NCBI GenBank assembly: GCA_015680685.1
Contig: MNCI01007854.1
Span: 447,867 to 511,866 of the forward strand
Length of the DNA stretch: 64,000 nucleotides
Direction of reading: 5' to 3'
Source of the DNA: Gnetum montanum
Lineage: Eukaryota; Streptophyta; Gnetopsida; Gnetales; Gnetaceae
Shown here one piece after another: positions 48,401 through 57,189 of the stretch (the first letter of the stretch is position 1; every line of letters starts with the position of its first letter). A program made the translations under genes and the position numbers. The notes under the pieces were generated by a model, which was not told where the DNA came from, made no database searches, and saw only the letters and a program-made list of their open reading frames with translations.

Positions 48401-51400
48401 GACTATATGGCAAGGAAGGGGTTAAACACCAGGGCAGTGATTTAAGATAATTTTCCAAAAATTATTCCAACAATTTGGGCCAACTCAGTTTTTTAATTGT
48501 TTAAGATGTAGAAAAAGAACCTATTCATAATAACAGTTAGATTTGGATATAGCCAGTGAAACTCTTTTGGTTAGAATTTGGCAAATATTTTTACCGTCAA
48601 TGCCACATATGATACAAACCTGACAATATTGTTTTACAGAGCCAGGTGCCACAGGTAGGATTTGAACCTGTGAGTTTATGACCAAACTAATAACGTAAAA
48701 CACCAAGCAGCTAGGCTGTGGAAGACCATGCCATAAGTAATTGATGACCTTGATGTATATCCAACAAAGATGTCTTGCATAAAAGTAAAAAGAAAAACAG
48801 CGAATACGACACAAAGAAGCCCCTTCGTAAATATTTGGCACTTCTAAATTACATTGAAAGCCAGGGAGCCCTCATAATATTTTACAATCTGTTTTTTACT
48901 GATAACATTCAAATTCAGAAAAGCTCTATAAAACAAGTAGCAACTGAAAGGTCACCATGAAGGGAGAGGCATTTACCAAAATAAGACCAATGATATTGGT
49001 ACGACTTCCAGAGTAAACAGGAACTCGGCTGTGCCCTTTAGTCATTATAAAATTCATCGTTCTCCTAAATATCCATAATTCCGGCTTAGAAAATGAAGCA
49101 TTCACCAAAGGAATTGTATAGCTATTAACACCTCCTACTTACGTATCAAGTTGTGCATCCACATCAAGAGAGAAAGCTTTGGATATTGGAGTCATGGCAT
49201 CAACTGCAGTCTTTTCTGTCATTTCCAAAGCACCTCCAATAATGGTTGTCTCATCATGTGTCAACTCTCCTCCTTTACCAGCCTGTATGAAATAGTAGAA
49301 ATATATGTTGACCATTGATATGGCAGAAGCACTTTAAATCAAGTGCACGGAAACAAATTTTCATGTACATGGTGGAGAAAAGAAAATCTCTAAAAAATAA
49401 CTACAAACAAAATTTCTAATTTGTTTGTACCATAAACATACATATTTCATGCAAAAGAATAGTTCAAAAATCCAGTCTGCTGGAATATAAAATTACAACA
49501 CAAGCTTTCATTAACTAGATGTCACAAAATCATTGCAATATTCAGTGGAAAGAAACTCTAGTACTATTGTTTAGGTAACTTTCATAGTTTGTTCCTGAAA
49601 GTCCATTCCATTGCCAACCGCCTCAATTATTCAATTTCCAAACGTGACCTCTTAACTATCATGGAATATGCCTACCAGCTTTTAGGAACAGGTCTCACAT
49701 CTCTAAGATACATAGCATGTCACAAACAGTCAGTGCTAGAACCAAATTATGATTAGGAATTCATTTGTTAAAACTAATGACTTGCATTATGCATTTCAGA
49801 ATTTACAAACGAGGCATTTCCAAAATCTATGATTTGTCAAGGTTTTCCCTTAGCCATGGTTTTCAACATAAGCTATTTATTGAATTCTTTATACAGACTA
49901 TAGAGACAGAACGGCTGGTGAACCTTATTGGTTGTTCAACTGACAACTCTTTCATAGCTTCATATGCAAATGTCCATGCATATACACAGATTAGCTGCAT
50001 ATTTTAAAGGAGATAGTAGAGGTATCAAATGAATTGTCCTGGGTACACAAGCCTTGGATATTGGAAAAGACAAAATGCAAATGTCCATATATTGTATGTT
50101 GTGCAATCAACATCCCAACCAAAAATAAATAAATAAATAAAAATATAGAATTGCATCAACTGCAGCAATGTTTTATACTTCGAAGAATCTCTGAAAGTCC
50201 TAATGAATTAAATTTTAGATCTCTGTTATTCAATAAATGGAGACTCAGAAGCACTTTCATGAAGAGAAACGGGAATAGGCACTTTTTATCGGGAAATATA
50301 CACCAGTCAGTATAATGCTTTCAACTTCATGCTAAATGGGCATTGAAAGGGGTGGTTTCTAATACACATTTTTTGAAGTGAAGTTGAAGCTTATCCTAAA
50401 CAAATTAACCAAAATATGCTAGAATAGAAGTATAGAACCAACAAATGAAATATGTTATTGCTGAATTACCACAAATTCTACTTCTAACAACAAGTTCGCC
50501 TTGATAAAATAGCTTACAACTAAATTACAAATGGTTTTATCCGTTTGATGCAAAGATGGTTTCTGCTTCAGTCTGTTCACATAATCAGGGGTCACTGGAA
50601 CTTTATGCATAAATGATTTCCTAGACTATGCTAGACATTTGGTATATCTTCTTGCACAGCACTATAGAGGTCGCAAATGAAAAGTTGCTAAACGCTAAAT
50701 ATTAATAAGAAGCATACCAAAATCCTAGCATATTAGGAGTACCAATGCAACACACACAAACTGAACACTTAGATGGAAAGGGGGTATAACACTTTCTTCC
50801 ATTCAATAATCTTAAGTTTACCACTTTCTATTTGTATTTCTTTCCTACTGATCAATTTTCAATAAGACCAGACAAACCAATCAATTCAAGATGCACGTGA
50901 TTTTTATTTCTGCACGTAAATCAAACATTGAAGTGAGGTAAATAAAATTAGTTAGCATTTATGAAAAGATATAACATGAAAGCACCTCATTCCCATGCAT
51001 ATCAACCAGTGTCTTTAGCTCTGCTCTGCGGAGAAGAACCATGTGTCCTTTTCCTAATAGCCAATCTAACAGCTGCACAATGGAGATAAAATTATCAGTT
51101 TATCCAACATCTTAAAAGAATCCAAAATCATCACTTATATGATTTTGTGGCACAACTATGTGATAGTTCCCATAAATAGTACTTAAACCATGAATTGGGT
51201 TGGCATGTTATTTTCACTGTTAAGTTACAACTTTTGAAAACCAAAATCATAAGTACTTTTGATCACCCAAAATTCCATCTTAGATTACCTCAAAAACATG
51301 CCCAATTTAAACCTATGCAAGTGTAAACCAAATATGCTCCAGAATTCATATATAAACAAAGATAAAACCATTTTAAATCATTCAAAGGCATAGACAACGA

Positions 51401-54400
51401 TTCCTTAACATCAACAAATGACAAATTCATCTTTTAAATCACTGTAATAACAACACACACAGGTACAGAAACTAAATAAACTCAGGAACAGTGCAAAACT
51501 CAAATTTGTAAGCTTATAACATACATTCCATTTTATAGCAAACTATAGAAAGAACTTCAGCATGACAATTAACAACTTCACATTGCATCAAATAGTAAAT
51601 CTGACTTTAAAAGTTCAACAAGCAGAGCATGTAACTGTATCTGAACATATATAATCATCAACTTACTTTCTGGCTCCAATAAACATAGCAATAACAATAT
51701 TAAATATTAAAATAAGAATAGAGTCAACATTATTAACGAACAATTATAAGAATTCATTATTTAAAAAACACTCTCTTGCTCAGGAATTTTTCAAGGATTA
51801 AGAACATGATGAATGGAAATATCTTTGGACTCCTACGCTGACAAAAAAATACGGTCAAAATCAGACCATTTTGTACCATAAATCCATAAAGAATACCATT
51901 ACCTTGCTAATAGGGTATGCAACTGGGAAAAATATTAACAGAAGAACTCGAACAACTGGTGCCATTGCTGCTCCAATTGCCAGACCATATCGAGAACAAA
52001 CAGATTGAGGAAGAATCTGAAAGATACATGCAGATGATAGAAAACCAAAATGTTCATGAAGCAGATCAGAAATAGGTGGGATGCTTTAAAATACAATAAC
52101 TCAAGCCAGATAGTATGAACCATCAACTCACTTCTCCAAACATCAGAATCAGGGTAACTGATATCAAAATAGCCCCCCACGGTGTTATTAATGTATCGAG
52201 AAATATCGGAAGAGCCTGATTGTACAAAATAAGCAGATCAATTGTTAAACATCAATATACAAAGACTCAAGGCTGTGTATAAATAGAGGAGATTGACAAG
52301 AATTTACATACCTCCATGGCCAAAGAATTTCCAATCAACAAAGTACAAAGCAGCAAATGTTGATTCTTCACAACAGGTAGTATTTTTGCTGTAAACAAAA
52401 AAATACGTATGGACAGTGATATAATAACAATCAAGAATCCAGAAAAAAAATTCAAACGATATTCAATAACAAAGAACAACTGATCTGTTTACAATGAAAG
52501 ATCCAAGTGAAAAAATGCATGCAACAAGTATGTGCATGAACTCTGCTGGAAAACATCAAACCATTAAACCATCAAAGCTATCTGTCAAAAGCTATTGCCA
52601 AATGTCACTTGAAACTCTCAGGATACTAAAAAATGGTGCATGCCCTAGCCTCTCATAGAACCAATTTTCTGGAAAATTTTCCTTATCCTTTACTCAAACT
52701 TACTAATAAGGACAATGCCACAAAGCATGGGACTAATAGCAATTGAAGGCACATAGATTACACAAGTTTCCATTCTAGTCTCCATAAGCTAGGTTAGGCA
52801 GGAAGCTCAATATTTGGTCAATCTCACTCACAATATAATTTCTGGGTCTCATCCTCAATAGTACCTGCATCTATTAGAAGCTACTGTTGACCACTGCCAA
52901 AGAAAATCAAATATCTTTGATATTATGTTATTGTTGGATATGCTTTGGGATAACTGACAAAAATCAACCATGTCTATTATTAGCAGTGTTTCACAGGAGC
53001 ATGCTACCAGAAAAATTTTCCTGTTCCACACACTCCAGGAACATAAATGTGTTCCTAAACACCTGGAAACACATAACAGACATGTTCCAAAATAAAAAAT
53101 AAAAAATTAATCCTTACAACTGTAGCACAAAAAAATAAACCATAGAACTAACATTGCAGCCACATTTCATTGATCTCTCACAGATATCTTACCATTTGTT
53201 AGTCCAAGTGTGCTCATGAAAATTTTGTATTTCAACTCTCCTTATTTCTTCAGCTTGTAAAAGGACAACATGCAAACAACACATTTTGTTGCAGGTGGTT
53301 TTTCATTGTTTCTTTAGGTAGTTCTATTTAATTTAACATATTTTGGATATTATTATGTCTGAATTTTTATAAATTCATGAGAAACTTCATCTATATATTA
53401 CATATATATATTACACGTTCCACATGTATCTGACCTCACTCCCACGAAATCATCATTCCCAAACTCATTTGGGTACATGCTCCTATGTTCACACATTCCC
53501 AAGTTCCCAATCAATGTGAAACATAGAATAGTAGCAATTAACAGTTAAAGCAATGAAAATATGCAAGCAAATGGGTAAGAAAACAAGACTTCAACCGCGC
53601 ATGCTCTCCGAAACAAAAATTATGTGCATCTTTTTAACAAATGCACTTTTTACAAGCCTGGCCCGCTGCTATCTTCTGACATCTTCAATGACAGGCATGA
53701 CATCATCACTTAATCTATTAAAACATCCTAAATGAATAGATGTCCATTATTTTAGAAGAACGAAAATTTTAACTTCAAAGCTTATGTAGATCACTTTATA
53801 CATTGCAGGAGATGGAGCTATAGGGAAAAGCTACCTTTAGATACATAATAATTTACATTTTTCTAATTTCCTGAAGATTATACTAGGAAATATATTGTCA
53901 AGGACTCTCAATGGAAATAAACATATAGCAACAAAGGATGCACAAAATGGATGTTGTTTAAATTGATGCCTTTTATCCTAAAATAAAGGTCTTACTGTAA
54001 CATCAATTTATTATAGTCCAGACTTTAAAAAGTTCTCTGCAGTCTCCATCAATTTATTATAGTCCACACTTTAAAAAGTTCTCTGCAGTCTCCACCTTTG
54101 CAATCGCTTGCTTCCACTCAATAATTTCTTGTCACATATAGAATACTAACAACTCTTAACCATGTTACAGACATACAAGTTCATGTAGAAGTAGAAAAGC
54201 AAGAAGAAAAGAGATGATGTTTTAAAAATGTTATCGAAAATTATACAGACAACAAAATCATGTCAATAATTTATATTTTCACTTGGTTTAATTGCTAACC
54301 AGTATCAGCTTTCATTTTGAAAAATAATAATAAAATAAGCATCTCTCTTCTTCTTGATGTAAGAAACATGGCTATGTGAAGCTATGACAAGACAAAGGTC

Positions 54401-55748
54401 ACACAATCCCCCCTCCTACTCCCCCCTTATTTTACTTGAGTAATCAACTTAGAACGTGAAATCTTGCCTTTTATGTGCGCTCTCGTGATTTTACATTCTT
54501 CACACACCAAGTATTTTATCAAGATGCTGAATATTTGACACCATTTCTCCTGCGTAACTGAAGGAATGAAACATACGAAACTAAAATTGCTTTGCATACT
54601 GTTGCGTTAAACTGAATGAAATTTTACGGTAATACTTTTCGTTACTTTTGTCTTCAAATTCTGACTCCAAACAGAGAAGTGATTTTCTGTGAAATTTTGG
54701 ATTCAAATTGTACTTTTTAAACTACATAAATATGTTAATTAACAAAGACAACGAAAGCTACCGTGCTCAAACTTTTCCCTGGAAGATCTTCAAAATTTCA
54801 TCTACCCTTTTCTGAATCTTATCTGTGAGAATTTCTTTTTAGCTTTTAAAACACGCATATTTACACTAGTTTTTTAGGCATCACATGGACGTTATCTGTT
54901 TATAGGACCCCAAATTTAAACGAATTCCCAAGTTCTCAGAAATGATAAGGATGCGCGCACTATTCCTAATGATGCACTCGCGAAGACAGCATTTACTTTG
55001 CAAATGAAGCCGTTACAAAGACGGGCTCGACCCTTTCGTGTAGAAAGGAATACTTCAGTTATACTATCTACTTAGAAAATTTCCTTCGTGTCATGTCTCA
55101 CGTTCACGTAACACTTTATAAATGATCCTTTTAAAACTCGTAGCATTACATTTCTACTTTCAAAACTCATAACATGTATATATTTCTACTTTTCAGTACC
55201 GATGTCATAAAATTTTAATTTTAGTCTGAGAAGATTCCGGTAAACTCGAAAAATCACCGTTGCCGACAAAACTGGACAACGGCGGGTGACTACGTTATAC
55301 TATCGAATAATTGAACAAGTAAAACAGCAGACAACGGAAGCTTTGGCAGCATCATGTCTTCAAGCTTAAATATATGCGCTATTTGCACCATTCTCCAGCA
55401 TTAGATACCAAAAGAATTCATTTGAACTGGATATTTCGCGTTTGGAGTAAAAATCTTCCAAAGGTGTAGAGAAGCGAACTCGTATGTGCACGTGCTGGAA
55501 CTATTGGTAAGAACAAAGCATCAGAATTTAAACAATTATATTACCTCTCCCTAAAAATATAAACACTTACAGGCGTGTTTTTTGTCATGAGGCGTGCCGG
55601 ACTTGGTGAGCACCTCGAGATCGACAAGGCCGAGAGACATAAGGCCGAGAGTAAGGCCTGACATCAAACCTGCGAAAAGCACTAACCCCAGGCACACCAG
55701 CAGATACAACCAGAACTTCGTTTCGCAGCACGCGATCGGCTCCGCCAT
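21182..55748 (-). CDS. CNNM/DUF21-CBS magnesium-transport family protein (MGR-type), 12 coding exons
   Basis: Splicing the exons listed below gives an uninterrupted frame of 525 codons plus stop, every junction GT-AG. Residues about 12-150 form the DUF21 (CNNM transmembrane) domain, with [38 protein letters not shown] and [19 protein letters not shown]. Residues about 165-415 carry the CBS pair, with [45 protein letters not shown] and [20 protein letters not shown]. The C-terminus (425-525) is Ser/Pro-rich. Known for the family: CNNM/CorC proteins move or regulate Mg2+, and the Arabidopsis members (MGR) act in Mg2+ release at organelle or plasma membranes. Which membrane is used here cannot be told. 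Twelve clean exons indicate a working gene despite introns of 9.9 and 14.5 kb full of transposons. Length is normal for the plant family. Confidence 0.93.
21590..21636 (-). CDS. CNNM gene, coding exon 11
   Basis: Residues 410-424 plus two bases of 425 ([15 protein letters not shown]), continuing directly from EELLQ of exon 10 as in plant homologues. Acceptor TTGCAG|GAA, donor AATAA|GTAAGT. Confidence 0.93.
22337..22466. repeat. Three copies of a short repeat (about 20 bp core)
   Basis: AGATAAGGTGTAGCTT occurs three times at about 22349, 22396 and 22436, with ACTATAAT or similar before and TTGGACT after the last two. Confidence 0.85.
23580..24960 (+). pseudogene. L1-type LINE fragment: ORF1 with truncated ORF2 start
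   Basis: ORF 23778-24572 (264 codons, homology starting near 23580) shows the plant LINE ORF1 layout. DUF4283-like [20 protein letters not shown] and [13 protein letters not shown] come first, then a decayed zinc knuckle [15 protein letters not shown], where the first two Cys are lost, then a Ser/Thr-rich tail. After 24.72 kb a start like ORF2 ([16 protein letters not shown] in another frame) is followed at once by T-rich, 3'-UTR-like sequence, so most of ORF2 is deleted. Confidence 0.65.
26200..28444 (-). mobile_element. Ty1-copia element, 3' part (integrase to RT), broken
   Basis: Minus strand: DAKVKI and LRSNNGIEY (27.86-27.82 kb, Asn for the middle catalytic Asp), NGIAEQK-type wording, and [20 protein letters not shown] (about 27720-27655), typical of copia integrase. 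After a linker, the RT start [20 protein letters not shown] (about 26680) with ARVVAKG follows. A 186-bp tandem duplication lies upstream of the RT. It continues the element whose 5' part is at 33.7-35.4 kb. Confidence 0.7.
26718..27089. repeat. 186-bp tandem duplication, nearly identical units
   Basis: AGTATCATTCTTTGCCAAAG starts at 26718 and 26904. I find one difference between units (AGGAAGAGG versus AGGAATAGG). The period is 62 codons, so it would not shift the copia frame. Confidence 0.93.
28445..28641 (+). repeat. Truncated 5' LTR (right end only)
   Basis: Matches 33527-33723 almost base for base, including AAACCATACACTTTGAACTT and TTAGGAGTTGGGAACTCTTG. Homology stops abruptly at 28445. 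Confidence 0.8.
28690..29250 (-). pseudogene. N-terminal part of the pol-less element ORF, inverted
   Basis: Minus-strand reading: a basic RGRGRG-type start region near 29160, then [10 protein letters not shown] and QFWHNKQDD. It aligns with ELNFGPFTEF and ETYQFWHNK in the 57.2-61.6 kb copy. Function unknown. Confidence 0.6.
29560..30666 (+). pseudogene. Middle part of the pol-less element ORF
   Basis: [20 protein letters not shown] (about 29585) and [16 protein letters not shown] (about 29765) align with IYFKISTYHIFSTKRLNRIS and LPFPCLIRKLC in the 60.2-60.4 kb copy. By pattern it resembles the plant 'putative transposon protein' (Transposase_32-type) domain found in some gypsy elements; that is a tentative reading. 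The reading continues through a coiled-coil-like region to FQDDQ at the solo LTR. Confidence 0.6.
30667..31539 (+). repeat. Solo LTR (873 bp) with perfect target-site duplication
   Basis: TGATGAAGTGTCAT to CGCTCATCA, flanked by CCAAA at 30662-30666 and 31540-31544. U3 contains repeated CGTCGACGT and GGCCGC-type motifs (about 30690-30765) upstream of TATAAATA (about 30792). R/U5 wording (AAGTGCCCGCAG, GGCAATAAAGACGAAC) parallels the LTRs of the 9.27-kb element. The host ORF resumes directly after it. Formed by recombination between two LTRs of a lost element. Confidence 0.92.
31545..32640 (+). pseudogene. C-terminal part of the pol-less element ORF
   Basis: Glu/Lys/Gln-rich coiled-coil reading with stops ([14 protein letters not shown] about 31670), ending with [14 protein letters not shown] and [20 protein letters not shown] (about 32385-32530). 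These match YVKANKMFLQLPCP and LQALLQRHPFPK near the C-terminus of the 58-61 kb copy. Confidence 0.6.
32858..33723 (+). repeat. 3' LTR of the pol-less element
   Basis: Preceded by a purine-rich GTGAGGGTA and starting TGATAAATCAC, the same as the 9.27-kb element's 3' LTR. U3 carries CAATATCGTAG and ATTGTATGTAG-type repeats (about 32885-32945). The end matches 28445-28641. About 866 bp. Confidence 0.75.
33724..35360 (-). mobile_element. Ty1-copia element, 5' part (gag, protease, pre-integrase), broken
   Basis: Minus strand: gag start [20 protein letters not shown] (about 35290), gag body [20 protein letters not shown] (about 35000), and protease region [12 protein letters not shown] (about 34280) in which the expected D-S-G-A reads D-L-R-S. 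Pre-integrase [13 protein letters not shown] (about 34000) and [11 protein letters not shown] with CEFAKHK (about 33880-33800) follow. The sequence then meets the LTR ending at 33723 and resumes with integrase at 28.4-27.6 kb. Many stops. Confidence 0.7.
36180..36391 (-). CDS. CNNM gene, coding exon 10
   Basis: Residues 339-409: a Ser/Lys-rich loop, then [18 protein letters not shown], the conserved end of CBS2. Acceptor TCAGCAG|GAC, donor CAG|GTTATT. Confidence 0.92.
37515..37600 (+). repeat. tRNA-related sequence (possible SINE)
   Basis: CTTGTAATTGGTGCC (weak A box) precedes ATGAGTTCAATTCC (B-box-like) at pol III promoter spacing. Evidence is limited to these two motifs. Confidence 0.3.
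38513..39105 (+). repeat. Tandem duplication, 292-bp period
   Basis: GTCCAAGCCAAGAT occurs at 38528 and 38820. Both copies continue with CCTATAAATACTTAGAATG, CTCTATGAATGGCTGATCAG and AAGCCCCAAGGAAAATCAAA. The second copy carries small indels. Each has a TATA-like TATAAATA, which would suit an LTR or promoter fragment, but I cannot name a family. Confidence 0.8.
40164..40527 (+). repeat. 5' LTR of copia element
   Basis: TGTGGAAGATGATG at the start, TTTCTCA at the end; TATATA at about 40385. Contains an extra 16 bases near 40260-40280, a tandem copy of CTTATCCATACCCATG-type sequence absent from the 3' LTR. Confidence 0.95.
40530..40541 (+). other. Primer-binding site, initiator tRNA-Met type
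   Basis: TGGAATCGAAGC directly after the 5' LTR, 9 of 12 matching the usual copia site TGGTATCAGAGC. Confidence 0.6.
40580..43003 (+). pseudogene. copia gag-protease-integrase (one frame, five stops)
   Basis: A single frame runs from ATG 40580 to the stop at 43001-43003, with internal stops at 41015 (TGA), 41093 (TGA), 41915 (TAG) and 41963 (TAG). Gag has [17 protein letters not shown] and a CCHC knuckle [14 protein letters not shown]. The protease Asp-Ser-Gly is intact (41585). The GAG-pre-integrase zinc region has [15 protein letters not shown]. Integrase has Asp at 42161 (MDLCGP) and Glu at 42458 (VAERKN), but the middle Asp is Asn at 42350 (RTNSGGEF). Not functional. Confidence 0.9.
42961..43142 (+). 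repeat. 91-bp tandem duplication inside copia pol
   Basis: CACGTCTTGGGACACTTCTG starts at 42961 and 43052 with one visible difference (CACAAAC versus CACGAAC). The period is not a multiple of three, and downstream pol continues in another frame. Confidence 0.93.
43119..45333 (+). pseudogene. copia RT and RNase H (broken)
   Basis: After a Pro/Ser-rich linker the RT begins at about 43780 ([21 protein letters not shown]). Stops lie at 44001 and 44328 (both TAG). The catalytic box is YVDN at 44364-44375 instead of YVDD. RNase H shows TDADWGGD (about 44840), AEAEYIAA (about 44965) and YCDSTSAI (about 45073). A frameshift near 45095 then moves the reading to [19 protein letters not shown]. The frame ends at 45331-45333 inside the 3' LTR. 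Confidence 0.9.
45306..45312 (+). other. Polypurine tract of copia element
   Basis: Seven G two bases before the 3' LTR, the usual position for plus-strand priming. Confidence 0.6.
45315..45662 (+). repeat. 3' LTR of copia element
   Basis: TGTGGAAGATGATC to TTTCTCA, followed by the ATCAT duplication. About 8 substitutions against the 5' LTR. Confidence 0.95.
46271..46443 (-). CDS. CNNM gene, coding exon 9
   Basis: Residues 281-338 plus one base of 339 ([20 protein letters not shown], then [14 protein letters not shown]), CBS2 start, followed by a basic linker. Acceptor TTTCAG|GAT, donor CTCAG|GTAACA. Confidence 0.93.
46757..46860 (+). repeat. SINE-like tail fragment in intron 8
   Basis: A (TCA)n-like run leads into TTAGCCTTATCCCATCTACA, GGGTTGGATACATGAAT and CCATTCATTTCTAT. 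This order resembles the body of Au-type plant SINEs. No pol III boxes are visible next to it. Confidence 0.35.
46997..47700 (+). pseudogene. J-domain (DnaJ-like) ORF, probably a retrocopy, in intron 8
   Basis: ORF 47131-47409 encodes a J-domain: YAILGI, a helix with [16 protein letters not shown], then [17 protein letters not shown]. The invariant HPD motif reads HPN, so Hsp70 stimulation would be lost. A Gln/Glu-rich stretch precedes it in the same general reading with a stop (about 47000-47125). Downstream lie AATAAA (about 47671) and a decayed A-rich tail (47692-47710), as in a processed transcript or LINE-type tail. It is antisense to the CNNM gene. It could also be a transposon-borne J-domain; I cannot decide. 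Confidence 0.5.
47765..47838 (-). CDS. CNNM gene, coding exon 8
   Basis: Residues 257-280 plus two bases of 281 ([20 protein letters not shown], then RKIP). Acceptor TTGAAG|GTG is poor in C but U-rich upstream; donor CCCAG|GTAAAG. Confidence 0.88.
48640..48722 (-). repeat. tRNA-derived SINE head in intron 7
   Basis: On the minus strand CCTAGCTGCTTGGTG (A-box-like) is followed by CACAGGTTCAAATCCTACC (B-box-like with flanking stem) and CTGTGGCACC. This is the usual 5' module of a plant tRNA-derived SINE. The length of the body is not clear. Confidence 0.5.
48977..49064 (-). CDS. CNNM gene, coding exon 7
   Basis: Residues 227-256 ([19 protein letters not shown] to IIGLIL), core of CBS1. Acceptor TTTAG|GAG, donor TTG|GTAAAT. 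Confidence 0.92.
49143..49282 (-). CDS. CNNM gene, coding exon 6
   Basis: Residues 181-226 plus two bases of 227 ([20 protein letters not shown] to DVDAQLD). Holds the start of the first CBS motif ([12 protein letters not shown]). Acceptor ATACAG|GCT, donor TAC|GTAAGT. Confidence 0.93.
49283..50985 (-). other. Intron 5 (1.7 kb)
   Basis: AT-rich, no coding or transposon signature recognised. Confidence 0.75.
50986..51072 (-). CDS. CNNM gene, coding exon 5
   Basis: Residues 152-180 ([20 protein letters not shown] to DMHGNE), the linker into the cytosolic domain. Acceptor GTGCAG|CTG, donor GAG|GTGCTT. Confidence 0.93.
51903..52016 (-). CDS. CNNM gene, coding exon 4
   Basis: Residues 114-151 ([20 protein letters not shown] to PVAYPISK), last membrane segment. 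Acceptor TTTCAG|ATT, donor AAG|GTAATG. Confidence 0.93.
52132..52215 (-). CDS. CNNM gene, coding exon 3
   Basis: Residues 86-113 ([19 protein letters not shown] to FGE), third membrane segment. Acceptor AATCAG|GCT, donor GAA|GTGAGT; phase 0 at both ends. Confidence 0.93.
52312..52388 (-). CDS. CNNM gene, coding exon 2
   Basis: Residues 60-85 ([20 protein letters not shown], then NSLAME), second membrane segment. Acceptor TTTACAG|CA, donor GAG|GTATGT. Confidence 0.93.
52389..55570 (-). other. Intron 1 (3.2 kb)
   Basis: No coding signal recognised. Contains a 46-bp tandem duplication at 54001-54092 and otherwise AT-rich sequence. Confidence 0.8.
54001..54092. repeat. Tandem duplication, 46-bp period
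   Basis: CATCAATTTATTATAGTCCA starts at 54001 and 54047; the copies differ at about one base. Confidence 0.9.
55571..55748 (-). CDS. CNNM gene, coding exon 1
   Basis: Residues 1-59. ATG at 55748-55746 begins [17 protein letters not shown] and runs into the first membrane segment and the family-typical [15 protein letters not shown]. Donor CCT|GTAAGT; one base of codon 60 is left over. A stop-free alternative upstream ATG is not seen. Confidence 0.93.
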
Positions 55749-55831
55749 GAACGCTTATGCTTTCCTATGCGCCGGATTTGTTACTGTTTGCTTCGAATTG
55801 GTGAACTTCCCAACTCAATAGAAGCACGGCC

Positions 55832-56219
55832 AAATTTGCAGGCCATCATGTCCTTCTAATTCGAAACTATGCGTGTTGAGACAAAATCCTTTGCCAAAAA
55901 GTCCTGACTTGGAGGAATAAAAAAGCGTTCTCCGCTGTCATTCCGTTTCCTGAATGTGCTCATCTGCTGATGCCATTCTTTGAATCATGCGCTTCTGGTT
56001 TTCACAGCGTAAAAAGCGTATCCGTAAATTTGCAGGCCATCATGTCCTTCTAATTCGAAACTATGCGTGTTGAGACAAAATCCTTTGCTAAAAAGTCCTG
56101 CCTCGGAGGAATTAAAAAGCGTTCTCCGCTGTCATTCCGTTTCCTGAATGTGCTCATCTGCTGATGCCATTCTTTGAATCATGCGCTTCTGGTTTTCACA
56201 GCGTAAAAGGCACATCCGT
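55832..56219 (-). promoter_or_regulatory. Promoter/5'-UTR region of the CNNM gene with 194-bp tandem duplication
   Basis: AAATTTGCAGGCCATCATGT begins at 55832 and 56026, and the units match along about 190 bp with fewer than ten differences. The near unit starts 84 bases upstream of the ATG. A TATATATT-like element on the minus strand near 56320 could serve as TATA box; the transcription start is unknown. Confidence 0.7.
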
Positions 56220-56800
56220 CAGGGCGGTGATTTTGTTCGGTTTCTGCAGTGGAAATATATTTTCGTTTGGGCGGTGTGATCTTTTCGGAGTTTTTCTTGA
56301 GCAATCTGTAAAATGTAAAATATATATTAAATACGCCGTTGTTTCTGGCGTGCGGCTCCTTCCAATTCTGCGAAATCGGACAACAAATTCTCGCCGGTGG
56401 AGCACCCGCACCGCACTGGTGAGCCGACGTCAAAGTGTCACGGTTATAATTTTAGCTTTTGAGATGATACTTTAGTGCTTGGAATGAATAGCGAGAGTAA
56501 GTTAATTTATAGGGTGATAGTTTAATGGTCGAATTGTTGATCCGGTATTTTATGTCGTATTTCTACGTAACATATATTCTTCTACGTTGTCAAAGTTGTG
56601 ATAAAGTGTAAATAGTTTTAGAACAAGTCCATTCGGGTGGTGGTTATTTAGGATCATGGTCTTTAGTAATTCATGTTATCTCATTAGGTTATTAATGCCC
56701 TACAACATCTAGGGACACGTATACAATAGTTAAAATATGTGATGCATCATTTTATCTCAAGAGCTTAGAGTTTCAGAAATCGTTGAACCCCTCTGGAAAT
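56220..56800. other. Upstream flank of the CNNM gene; no gene seen
   Basis: Moderately GC-rich near the gene, then AT-rich. ORFs here overlap the duplicated region and show no family resemblance. Confidence 0.5.
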
Positions 56801-57189
56801 AAGGGCTAGATCTTATAGATTCTATCAATTCCCCATCTTATGCTAGTCATTCAATTCATTCCTCTAGCTATAGAATATTTCACCAAGTGGGTTGAAGTTA
56901 TTTTCCTAAAATATGCTACATCAAAGCATATTTGTCATTTTATCTTTGATCGTATCATTACCTGCTTTGGTAAATCCTAACACAATTAGCATAGCCACCT
57001 ATCCCACATCCTTTGGATCTATCAAACCACTTTTTGAAATACATCGTGTCGAGCCCCATCCATGCTCACTTATGGAATTGAAGCAATGTTACCAATGGAG
57101 TTAGACATGGCTTTCCTTCGTGCAATCTCAAATAATTGGATGAAAACAAGGAAATTGGCAAGGTGCACACTATGTTGAGTTTGACATCC
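56800..57189 (+). pseudogene. Ty3-gypsy integrase remnant
   Basis: Broken plus-strand reading: FTKWVEVI-like (about 56880), ATSKHICHFIFDRIITCFG (about 56915-56970), then TYGIEAMLPMELDMAFLRA (about 57068-57125). This is the standard wording of the gypsy integrase core and C-terminus. It stops where the LTR at 57190 begins, so it was probably the insertion target. Confidence 0.6.

Noticed and set aside
56164-56475. 103-codon ORF upstream of the CNNM gene
   Set aside because: Overlaps the promoter duplication and is open on both strands by composition; no domain, no splice or conservation signal.
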